From the NCBI GenBank assembly GCA_039105265.1, contig JAPFFF010000007.1, forward strand, positions 6,138,001 to 6,202,000: a DNA stretch of 64,000 nucleotides, read 5' to 3'. Shown piece by piece: positions 56,055 through 64,000 of the stretch. This DNA comes from Tritrichomonas musculus (taxonomy: Eukaryota > Parabasalia > Tritrichomonadida > Tritrichomonadidae). Made by a program: the position numbers and the translations under genes. Position 1 is the stretch's first letter. Every line of letters begins with the position of its first letter. The notes under the pieces were generated by a model. It was not told where the DNA came from. It did no database searches and was given only the letters and a program-made list of their open reading frames with translations.

Positions 56055-57833
56055 ATGTACAAAGAAAATTATGATATATTGAATCAGCAAAATATAGTTT
56101 TTAATTTTGGAGATGATAGTTTTAATGCATTTCATAATATAGAATATGATTATGATGAATGTAAAATTGCAAAATACTTAAAATATTCAAAATTTGCTTC
56201 AACTCAATTAGGAAAAATTTATGAATTTGGCTTAGATGAAACAAAGTACATAGAAAATGCCATTAGAATTTATCAAGACGCAAAAGCATATGATAAATTA
56301 GGTGATCATTATTTAAAAAAAATGGATAATCAACAAAATTCCATAGCTATCGAACTGTATAATAATGGAGCTGAAGAGGGAGATACGCGATGTTTTTACT
56401 GTTTAGGAAAGGTTTATGAAAAAGGTAAAGGTGTTCCGCAAGATTATTTAAAAGCAAAAGAATATTATGAAAAGGCTTCATATGATTTATATTCAAATGC
56501 ATTCGTCAGGCTTGGAAATCTCTACGAAAGAGGAAAAGGTGTTCAGCAAGATTACAAAAAAGCTTTGAAATACTATATTTTAGCATCACAATTGAATAAT
56601 CAAAAAGCATTCTATCATATTGCAGTTTTGTACTTGAATGGAGACAATATTGACTTTAATTTACCAGAAGCAATTAATTATTTACTCAAATATTCAAATG
56701 TCAGATTTTATATTGAAAGGCATGACTTTATAGAAAAAATTGATCAATTCGAAATCAGATCAGATAAATATTTTTATAGTTCACAAAATGAACTAGGTTT
56801 AATTTATTTACTTGAATTTAATGATATTGAAAAAGCTGAAAAATATTTATTAAATGCAGGATTAAGTGAATATCCGTTTGGTCAAAATAACTTAGGTTTA
56901 TTATATATTTTCTATCAGAAAGAAATAAACAATCCTAAAAAAGATATAAATTATTCTAAAAAATTTTTGTTGAGTTCATCAGAAAATGCTTTTGCTTTGA
57001 GTGATTTTATTCTTGGAAAAATTGATGAAAAAGAAAATAATACTAAAGATTCAATCCAGCATTATATTAATGCATCTGAAAATGAAGATAAACCTTTGTG
57101 TTTTAGGAATCGTAAATATTATGATAAAAGGCTAGAAATATCAAAGAAATTTATCATTTGTTGTACCAATTTAAAGCTTTCTCTATATTATTTCACAGAA
57201 TCTGATTTACCAAAATCCAAAAAATACTTCGTTAAAGCTTTTTCAAAGATAAGTTCCATATCTAATCATTCCTTTTCAAATCTAATGGTAATGAACTTAA
57301 CTGTATCTGATCTGTTTAAACAACTAAAAAAGTGCATTTTTAACTTCCCTGAATTTAATTTGATCAATCAACCAAATTTAAGTCAGGAAACCAAAATCAA
57401 ATGTGATTTTGTAGAATGTCAAAATTCTTCAAAACAAAATGATGCTTCAAGTATTCAATTCGATGAATTACAGAAACATGAAGACTCTTTTAAATCCAAA
57501 GAACATCAATTGAAAATAAAAAATTCAGAATTAAACGATGATGATAAAAATTCAGATAATTCAATAGATGCAAATGATATATTTGTAATAGAAAATGAAG
57601 AAGATGATCCAATTAAAGATATTGAAAGATTATTTGATTTCATTATTTGGAAAGGATATGATTTTAGTAATGAAATAAAAAATATTATTGACATTATGGA
57701 AGAAATCATTTTCTCTCATCCTTATCCTATTTTATTTGGTAGAATCTTTGTCAGAAAGCCTAAATCTTATATGAAAGAGATAAATGATTTGTTCTATGCT
57801 GGTTTTGAATTATATGAGAAAAAGAATTGCTAA
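56055..57833 (+). CDS. Sel1-repeat protein, second part (592 aa)
   Basis: In frame with 54732-55991 and separated from it by one TAG and 63 bp of open frame reading like a repeat (FGNGIQRDYLMYKENYDIL). Seen: Sel1-like units in the first 320 residues (e.g. CFYCLGKVYEKGKGVPQDYLKAKEYYEKA, written here only in part: GKVYEKGKGVPQDYLKAK), then looser helical repeats, a Ser/Asn/Glu-rich acidic linker near 450-520, and a C-terminal helical domain ending KKNC. No kinase motif. It could be translated alone from its Met or be the second half of a longer protein. Confidence 0.78.
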   Translation: MYKENYDILNQQNIVFNFGDDSFNAFHNIEYDYDECKIAKYLKYSKFASTQLGKIYEFGLDETKYIENAIRIYQDAKAYDKLGDHYLKKMDNQQNSIAIELYNNGAEEGDTRCFYCLGKVYEKGKGVPQDYLKAKEYYEKASYDLYSNAFVRLGNLYERGKGVQQDYKKALKYYILASQLNNQKAFYHIAVLYLNGDNIDFNLPEAINYLLKYSNVRFYIERHDFIEKIDQFEIRSDKYFYSSQNELGLIYLLEFNDIEKAEKYLLNAGLSEYPFGQNNLGLLYIFYQKEINNPKKDINYSKKFLLSSSENAFALSDFILGKIDEKENNTKDSIQHYINASENEDKPLCFRNRKYYDKRLEISKKFIICCTNLKLSLYYFTESDLPKSKKYFVKAFSKISSISNHSFSNLMVMNLTVSDLFKQLKKCIFNFPEFNLINQPNLSQETKIKCDFVECQNSSKQNDASSIQFDELQKHEDSFKSKEHQLKIKNSELNDDDKNSDNSIDANDIFVIENEEDDPIKDIERLFDFIIWKGYDFSNEIKNIIDIMEEIIFSHPYPILFGRIFVRKPKSYMKEINDLFYAGFELYEKKNC

Positions 57834-58516
57834 TTATTATATAAAGTGTGTCCACTATTAGGAAAGTTAAAATTGTGAAAACTCATTCAATATTTCTATG
57901 AGCTTATTCAAAAAATACTTTCTTAAGAAAAAAAAGTAATGAATTAACACATCAAGCCAAAAAAGATTAGCTCAAAATTAGCAATTAAAATTAAAATTAA
58001 TTAATAGTCTTAATTTTGTTTAGATAAATTAATTTATCAATAATTTTTTTATCTTATGCATATTGTTTTAATCAGTAAGTCATATCTTTTTCAATGCATT
58101 CTTAAATCACTTTAATCATTGAATAAAAATCTTCAACGATTGATAATGAATTTTGTAATTTTAAATTTTTCATCATTTGTTAAATGAAAAGAATATGAAA
58201 TGTTTTTAGGTTAGTATTTTTCTTCTTGCAAATTTTTTTAACTTTTGATTTTTGATCTTTTTTGAAAAAGATTTTTTCATAAAAATTTTTTGTAAAACTT
58301 TTTATTGAGATATCTGAAATCTCAAGTATAATCAAGTGAATAATCAATTGAAAAACATTCAGCTTGAAGTTTTCTGTAATTACCAAAAATTGAATTGAAA
58401 TCGTATGAAATTCAAAAAAAAAAAAAAATTCAAAGAAAGATTTCACTTTTTCAAATGCAAACACGTTTTATACGATTAATGAATTGAAAAAATAAAGAGG
58501 TGATTCATTTAAAATT
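57834..58516. other. AT-rich intergenic region, no gene seen
   Basis: About 680 bp rich in A/T runs, including 15 A near 58412. A 94-codon minus-strand frame (58180-58464) is made of low-complexity Phe/Lys codons and is not supported as a gene. The end near 58500 contains TTCATTTAAAATT and TTCACTTTTT, which resemble trichomonad initiator elements and may start the next gene. Confidence 0.45.
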
Positions 58517-58558
58517 ATGTTATTTTTAGTCAATTCACTTTTTATTTTTTCTCAAGAA

Positions 58559-59410
58559 ATGCAATACGTAACACTCTCCAATGGATTGAAAATGCCGCAA
58601 TTAGGCTTTGGCGTTTTCCAGATTGCCAACGATGACTGTGAGCAAGTTGTTTTAGATGCCCTCAAGGTTGGATATAGGCACATTGACACTGCACAATCAT
58701 ATGGAAATGAAGAAGCAGTTGGAAACGCAATTGCCAAGTCCAACGTCCCACGAAACGAAATCTTTCTCACGACAAAAGTTTGGGTTTCAAATTATGGATA
58801 TGAAAATACAAAGAAATCTGTCGAAGAATCACTCCGTAAGTTGAAGACTGATTACATTGATTTGATCCTTCTTCACCAGGCCTTCTCAGACTACTATGGC
58901 GCATGGAGAGCATTGGAAGATTTATATGATGCCGGGAAAATTAAAGCAATTGGTGTTTCGAATTTCTATCCGGATCGTTTAATCGACATTTGTAGTTTCG
59001 CAAGAATTGCTCCAATGGTCAATCAGGTTGAAATTCACCCTTTCACTCAAAGAATTGAAGATCAAAAATGGATGGAAAAATATAAGGTTCAACCTGAAGC
59101 ATGGGCACCTTTCGCAGAAGGTAAAAACGGTATTTTCACCAATCCAAGCATTGCTGAAATTGGTAAGAAATATAACAAATCAGTTGCTCAAGTTATCCTT
59201 CGTTGGGAACTTCAACGTGGAATTGTTGTCATTCCTAAATCAGTCCATGTTGAAAGAATGAAGCAGAATTTTGATGTTTTTGATTTCAAATTAACTGATG
59301 AAGATATGAATATTATGGCATCTCTTGATGAAAAGAAGCCATTAATTATGGCTCATCAAGATCCAGCAATAGTTGAATGGCTTATCAATTATATTAAAGG
59401 TAAAAAATAA
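58559..59410 (+). CDS. Aldo/keto reductase (283 aa)
   Basis: NADPH-dependent reduction of aldehydes and ketones; cytosolic TIM barrel. Seen: NGLKMPQLGFGVFQI at the N-terminus, Asp and Tyr of the active site in HIDTAQSYGNE, catalytic Lys in LTTKVW, His in ILLHQAF, then AIGVSNF, NQVEIHPF, and the cofactor-binding IPKSVHVERM near the C-terminus. All four catalytic residues are present. The frame is open from 58517, which would add a 14-residue hydrophobic leader, but family members begin close to the Met at 58559 and an initiator-like TTCACTTTTT lies about 25 bp upstream. Either is possible. Substrate unknown. Confidence 0.92.
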   Translation: MQYVTLSNGLKMPQLGFGVFQIANDDCEQVVLDALKVGYRHIDTAQSYGNEEAVGNAIAKSNVPRNEIFLTTKVWVSNYGYENTKKSVEESLRKLKTDYIDLILLHQAFSDYYGAWRALEDLYDAGKIKAIGVSNFYPDRLIDICSFARIAPMVNQVEIHPFTQRIEDQKWMEKYKVQPEAWAPFAEGKNGIFTNPSIAEIGKKYNKSVAQVILRWELQRGIVVIPKSVHVERMKQNFDVFDFKLTDEDMNIMASLDEKKPLIMAHQDPAIVEWLINYIKGKK

Positions 59411-59683
59411 ATAGTTATTACCAATATCTGAAATATTAACAAATTAATTTATTTTAAAACTTTTTTTTTTGGAAAAAAAACATCACTAATATTTTAATAT
59501 ATATTCTTTTTAATTTAAATTGTAGCTAATTAAACATTATTTATTATATTAATAATATATATTAATAAATAAATATACTAAAACATATCATACACCGAAG
59601 ACGCTAGATGTCTACTCATTCCATCTAAATTATCTTTTTCTTAATATACTTATAAGATTAATAATGCAAATTGATATTACTAA
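59411..59683. other. AT-rich 3' spacer, nothing recognised
   Basis: Spacer between the reductase and the Rpn11-like remnant. It has a TATTAATAATATATATTAATAAATA tract. No gene or element seen. Confidence 0.35.
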
Positions 59684-60265
59684 TTAGAAGGATTGCATGG
59701 AAATATGAACAACAGGCATCAATGCTGCTTGTGAGGAAGCAAGCTTGTCAGCTGTTTGTCTTAAGAAGAGCTTTGGATCAATTTTTCCAACATGAGATAG
59801 CTCAGCCTCTTCTTTTGATTTCATATTTGCTTCTTCAAGAATTGTACGGCGATAAGTTTTAGCGCATCGTGTTAAAGATTTCAAAGTATCTAAACATTTC
59901 GAATCATTATTTACAAAAGAATTGAAAATCCGGATGACCAGGAAGCATAGGCAATTCTGATTCGTTCATCTTCAATTCAATTAGTAATTGATAAAAACCT
60001 TCGTTAAGTCCACGAACCATTGTTGTCGGAGATGGATTGCATTTATGGCCAATAAAGGATGTTTTTTCACGAGGGTCTTCAACTCGCTTTTCTTTCAAAA
60101 TTAATGAGTCTGGAATATCTCGAAATGCACCTATAACGACCTTTCCACGAACGCTTAAAACAGGATCAACAACAACTGCAACTGCCCTACGATCTTCATC
60201 AGCATTTTCGAACATTTCCTGGTTTTTACGATCATAACCAGGATGAGAATGGTACCACCCCACAC
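59684..60265 (-). pseudogene. Rpn11-like deubiquitinase pseudogene, 3' half
   Basis: Host gene remnant. From the junction near 60265 the frame gives GWYHSHPGYDRKNQEMF, RRAVAVVVDPVLSVRGKVVIGAFR, and LNEGFYQLLIELKMNESEL, matching the proteasome lid metalloprotease Rpn11. A second frame (59684-59884) supplies HVGKIDPKLFLRQTADKL, the Rpn11 C-terminus, so one frameshift lies near 59890-59910. The JAMM site is short: the usual WLSxxD block after HSHPG is missing, so no metal-dependent activity is expected. Its 5' half lies at 60301-60602 in the opposite direction. Confidence 0.85.
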
Positions 60266-60300
60266 TATCTTAGTTTCGAAACACAATTAATTTTTTAAAC

Positions 60301-60602
60301 ATGCTTTTAAAACGAAATCAAAATGAAGCTTTCATTCTTAAATCAGATACTTCCAAAAAGATTCTTATTAACGGACTTTCATTATTAAAAATGTTGAGAC
60401 ATGCAAAACAAGGAATTCCATTAGAAGTTATTGGAATAATGCTTGGAAAAAAAATAGATAAATATACCATCGAAGTATTTGATGTTTCTCCAACTCCTCA
60501 AATTGAAACAGGTTAAAATGTTGAAACAACTGGTGAAGCATTTCAAGCTTCTTATATGGCGCTTATCGAGAGAACAGGATACAGTAATCTTGTTAGTGTG
60601 GG
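60301..60602 (+). pseudogene. Rpn11-like pseudogene, inverted 5' half
   Basis: Host gene remnant. Starting at ATG 60301: KKILINGLSLLKMLRHAKQG, PLEVIGIMLGKK, and YTIEVFDVSPTPQIETG match the N-terminal MPN domain of Rpn11. A TAA follows at 60514, after which the same frame resumes with NVETTGEAFQASYMALIE and ends SNLVSVG at 60602, precisely where the other half (SVGWYHSHPG) begins in the reverse direction. The word TAGTGTGGG occurs at this end and its complement at 60259-60268, marking the inversion breakpoints. ORF length 71 codons before the stop. Confidence 0.85.
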
Positions 60603-60757
60603 TAATGCTTTATATTGAAAAGTTTATTAAAATCTAAAATTTGGATTACTCAAATATTTTTACATCGACCAACTTAGAGAATAAGAATCACATTTGTGTA
60701 ATAATAATTAATTAGAATTGTTTAAAAATTTGTTTAAACTAGTTATATTACATTGTA

Positions 60758-60758
<1 letters not shown>

Positions 60759-60785
<27 letters not shown>
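60759..60785. repeat. (TA)n microsatellite
   Basis: About 27 bases of alternating T and A, a few bases before a MITE-like element. No other role is suggested. Confidence 0.95.
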
Positions 60786-60789
<4 letters not shown>

Positions 60790-60797
60790 AAATTTAA

Positions 60798-61037
60798 GGT
60801 ACAAATCCAGTACGTTTAGTAACCGCAATTTTTTTTGACATTCTCAAAGAATAAGATGACATGTTAAATAAAAAACGATTATTTTCATCCATTTCATATA
60901 ACATGTTAATATGTATATTTAAATTGTAAAATAAATGTCAAAAACAAACCTAGTCAATTTAAACTTTTTCAGAGACATGCAACTATTCAAATAATAAACG
61001 TTCTCCTATTCAAAAAATAACGTACTGGATTTGTACC
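60798..61037. mobile_element. 240-bp MITE-like element with TTAA target duplication
   Basis: Left end GGTACAAATCCAGTACGTT and right end its exact complement, giving a 19-base perfect terminal inverted repeat. Both are flanked by TTAA (60794-60797 and 61038-61041), the duplication typical of piggyBac-type elements. The interior is non-coding AT-rich DNA. A non-autonomous derivative of a TTAA-specific element is the best reading; being palindromic, TTAA could also be part of the repeat. Confidence 0.75.
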
Positions 61038-61405
61038 TTAAAAGCTAGATTCTAAAATAAATGTGTTTAAAATGTTTCTGATCGATTATATTTGAATGAA
61101 CTTTGTTTGAATTAATAAATATAAATATTTTAGGAAATATAGCATATGAATAATGTATAAATTAATAAAATTAAATTTTATTTGTTTCATAATATTTCTT
61201 ATTTAATATAAAAGCATTAAAAAGTTAATGGCTTCATTCAAATAATATTTAAAGGTTAGGAGAAAAAATGTTTTTTTCTGCTATGTTATAATGAATACCA
61301 TAAAAATATTAAATTAATTATCAGCTATATATTGAATTTTCGTTTTCGCAGATATTAACTGGATTTAAGTTCGACTTTTTCAATACCTTTTCAAAGTTTT
61401 AATTG

Positions 61406-61713
61406 AATTGTGAGAGAATCGTGACAAATGAAATAGTTCAAGATCAAACAATGAAAACTAGTTTTTTGTAATTCTAAGAAAAAACTGTCCCCTTCAAAAA
61501 GTTCTATCAGAAAAAGTGGATCATTTCATTTTATCTCAAATAAAATCTTTGTATAATGCAAAGTTTGCATTCCAGACATTATTAATTTAATTCATATTTG
61601 TAAATATATAAAAATTATAATTTTCAAAAGAGAAAAAAAAAAATATAAAAATATTATCACATCTAAAGAAATGGTAAATTCATGATTTCATTTGTCACGA
61701 TTCTCTCACAATT
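61406..61713. mobile_element. 308-bp MITE-like element with 29-bp inverted repeats
   Basis: AATTGTGAGAGAATCGTGAC... at 61406-61434 and its exact complement at 61685-61713. The interior has oligo-A runs and no coding capacity. The target duplication is not clear. Family unknown; the size and perfect ends suggest a recent MITE-like insertion. Confidence 0.75.
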
Positions 61714-63081
61714 AAAATATTCTCAAATTCTATAATGTTTAGAAACTCCAAAGGCTAGATATATTTTTTATAATGCTGTTTTCCCAATGTGATATCGACT
61801 TAACTCTTGGCCTACATTGAAGTAAATAGTGAGAATTTGAATATTGAAAAAAAAAAAAGATTTCTAAAAACTTCAGAAAGCAATTGAAATCAAAGTTCAA
61901 TTTAAAATGAAAATAATAAAGTATAATAATAATAATAAAGTATTTCATTTAACAAATTGATTAAAATATGCATTTCTGATTTCAAAACAATTTTGATTAT
62001 GTGTAGACTTGTTATTTTGAGAATCGATATAAAAAACGTCACTTTTTTACATCTGATACTTGATTATCGGTTTTCAAATCTGATATCGAGATTATCGATT
62101 ATCAAGATATCAGATATGAAATGTGATATAAAAATAATTGTAAACTTGATATCAATTACCAAGATTTCGAGATCTCAAACAGCTTTATCTTTTTTATAAT
62201 TGGTATTTGTGATTTTATAATATCTAAAAATAAATAATAGAATGTATTGATGTTTATTTTAAGATTAAAATCAAAAAAATGCATTCTTTTTTATGAAATA
62301 ATTGAGATTAAATTACGATCATATATTTATCAAAAAGTTTAATTGAAAATTCTGATATCAAAAACTGAGAAAAAATTTTTGATCTCTGAAATCAATCTCG
62401 AGAATCTGTGCATATTTATGTATCGATATCAAAAAGTCAATCAATTATCGATCTCGAGAATCGGAGAATAACCATCCTATATGTTGTCCTTCAATTTGAA
62501 TAACAGGTCTAATTATGTGAAGTTAAACTTTGTTTTTTAATTTTCACGTATAAAAAATAAATCATTCAATATTTGATATAAATTCTTAGAAACCGTAAGT
62601 TTACACGCGAAAATTGAAAAATAAAGTGTATTATCTTCATTTTGTGAATCAAGACAAAAAATTATTAGTTTTAAAAATCATCTTTTTTTTAATAAATTTA
62701 TAAAAAATAACTTGGAAAGAAACATAAGAGTCATGATTTGTGATTATTGATAATATATAATGTTAATAAAAAAAAATTCTAAAGTCTGATTCAAAAGAAT
62801 AATAACAAACTTTTTCAATATATGAAGGTCAAATTCATTGACCTTTAAAGTCAATCTTATCTAAATTATTATTATTTTTTATTTTAAATATATATGAATA
62901 ATATTGATAAAAATACATAAAAAGATAAGTATTAGTAACTTCAAACTTACAGTCAATAACAAATTGAAATTCAAAATCTGGCAAAGGGAATATTTTCAAT
63001 TTTTTAACATTAATCATGAATTTTTGAAAAAAATTTTGAAAATGAATGAATTTAAAATTGAATTTTATTTGGAAAATTGAA
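61714..63081. other. Long AT-rich intergenic region with dispersed palindromic repeats
   Basis: About 1.4 kb. Bases 62009-62120 are rich in GATATC and ATCGAT words; GTTATTTTGAGAATCGATAT recurs as the complement of sequence near 45815-45835. Bases 62352-62452 match 40214-40320 in reverse. These look like members of a dispersed repeat family. Short frames here (61739-61948, 61957-62199, 62835-63017) are low complexity and not supported as genes. Confidence 0.5.
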
Positions 63082-63984
63082 TTATGTCTGCATCATTTCT
63101 TCATCTTGAAGAATTAATTTGCACCCATATTTAATTAGCATATGAGCAACTGGGCCTGCATTATCAAAATCATAATCATTGGATTCTACTGGAATGAGAA
63201 TTCCATGATCCATATGAATATCTTCTTTTAGACTTTGATTTAAAGTCGTGTCAAAGTTTTGTTGAAAAGATAGTTTGTTAACTCTATAAAAAGCAAAACT
63301 ATTTAATTTCATATAGAATAAATAGAATAAATGATTTTTTTCGGGAATAATTTTCAAAACGTGATTTGATTGTAAAGATGAAATAAAAATGGGCTTAATT
63401 TTTTGAGTTTTGCAAAAAGATGTAATTTGAGCCTGTGAGCATCCTTTCAAATAAAGTATATTAACTCTTATATTTTCGAGTTTGGATTTGTGAATTTCTT
63501 TATTTCTATTGAATCTCTCCATGATAGAATGTATAGGAACATTTGTGAACAATTGAGAAACATTTTTCTGATTACTAAAGTCAACTTGATATCCAGTCAA
63601 GGCTTGAAAAAGTAATGTGGAATCATTTGTATTAGTTTGTTCGTAGAAAACAATAAGTTGATCTTTTTCTCTTCCAATCTGCTTAATAACTGAAATGTCC
63701 AAATCGTAAGGCTTGGTTTTTTTCAAATTTTTCCTCCAAATGAAAGGATAAAAACTAATCTCGAAAGGTTTTTTAAACTCTTTTCTTTGATTTGATGAAA
63801 TTTTTTTGAATAAAGAAAACCCACATGTAATTCCAAGACTAATTAGTGAAAATGGAAGGCCTACAATTGGCACACATCCTGCATAAGCCGTGCCTTTACC
63901 AACAGCAAAAATTGTATCAAAAGATTTTCCAGCATTATTCTCCAATTTCATATGCTTTTTCCATTCAGCTGACTTCGATTCCAT
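63082..63984 (-). CDS. Hypothetical trichomonad protein reaching the window edge (300 aa or longer)
   Basis: Not recognised. Seen: a hydrophobic glycine-rich segment near residues 25-60 (FAVGKGTAYAGCVPIVGLPF, then SLISLGITCGFSLF) that could be a membrane hairpin, flanked by basic residues, then a soluble alpha/beta-like domain with FYEQTNTNDSTLLFQALTGY and a C-terminal NAGPVAHMLIKYGCKLIL segment. The frame remains open from the ATG at 63984 to the end of the window, so the true start may lie outside. AT-rich host codon use. Membrane association is inferred. Confidence 0.6.
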   Translation of the reverse strand: MESKSAEWKKHMKLENNAGKSFDTIFAVGKGTAYAGCVPIVGLPFSLISLGITCGFSLFKKISSNQRKEFKKPFEISFYPFIWRKNLKKTKPYDLDISVIKQIGREKDQLIVFYEQTNTNDSTLLFQALTGYQVDFSNQKNVSQLFTNVPIHSIMERFNRNKEIHKSKLENIRVNILYLKGCSQAQITSFCKTQKIKPIFISSLQSNHVLKIIPEKNHLFYLFYMKLNSFAFYRVNKLSFQQNFDTTLNQSLKEDIHMDHGILIPVESNDYDFDNAGPVAHMLIKYGCKLILQDEEMMQT

Positions 63985-64000
63985 AAAGGAGTTAGCATCA

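Noticed and set aside
58180-58464. 94-codon minus-strand frame
   Set aside because: Made of Phe/Lys/Ile low-complexity codons over A/T runs; no homologous pattern.
61739-63017. Three short frames in the last long spacer
   Set aside because: 60-80 codons each, low complexity, overlapping dispersed repeats; no evidence of coding.

Overview
The window looks like a contig from a parabasalid protist of the trichomonad group, probably Tritrichomonas-like, with Trichomonas as the alternative. The evidence is an AT-rich, intron-poor genome and host gene families typical of trichomonads: BspA-like leucine-rich repeats, a BTB-like plus discoidin (F5/8 type C) protein, kinase/Sel1-repeat proteins, an ABCA-type half transporter and a divergent Rab. 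A large Polinton/Maverick element lies beside them. This assignment comes from family content only.

Bases 1 to about 35388 are Polinton. Element A runs off the left edge. It carries a very large fibre-like protein, a protein-primed family B DNA polymerase, a coiled-coil protein, small basic and acidic proteins, a double-jelly-roll-type major capsid protein, a packaging ATPase, an rve integrase, a penton-like minor capsid protein, an Ulp1/adenovirus-type protease and an HNH nuclease. Its reading frames look open and its right end lies near 35388. Element A is split by an 11.8 kb block (insert B, about 13507-25310). The block is flanked by two copies of a 551 bp segment (12956-13506 and 25311-25861) that appear identical. 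Insert B holds a 2.7 kb minisatellite, a GIY-YIG-type protein and a second, clearly diverged set of capsid, ATPase, integrase and penton genes, but no polymerase or protease.

From 35.4 to 44 kb is host DNA: a gene apparently cut by the Polinton end, a Rab-like GTPase, an ABCA-type half transporter, a tRNA-Glu(TTC) with a 1.5 kb terminal-inverted-repeat element directly behind it, and a BTB-like/coiled-coil/discoidin protein.

From 44 to 58 kb is a repeat-protein neighbourhood: a kinase remnant, a BspA/LRR protein, a kinase-Sel1 gene split at two homopolymer runs, and a second Sel1 gene split by one in-frame TAG. Two members of a long-TIR DNA element family are here. One sits in the last codons of a Sel1 gene. 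The other is an internally deleted relative beside the kinase remnant.

From 58.5 to 64 kb there is an aldo/keto reductase, an Rpn11-like deubiquitinase pseudogene whose 5' half has been flipped by a roughly 340 bp inversion, two small MITE-like elements (240 and 308 bp), long AT-rich spacers, and an unrecognised gene reaching the right edge.
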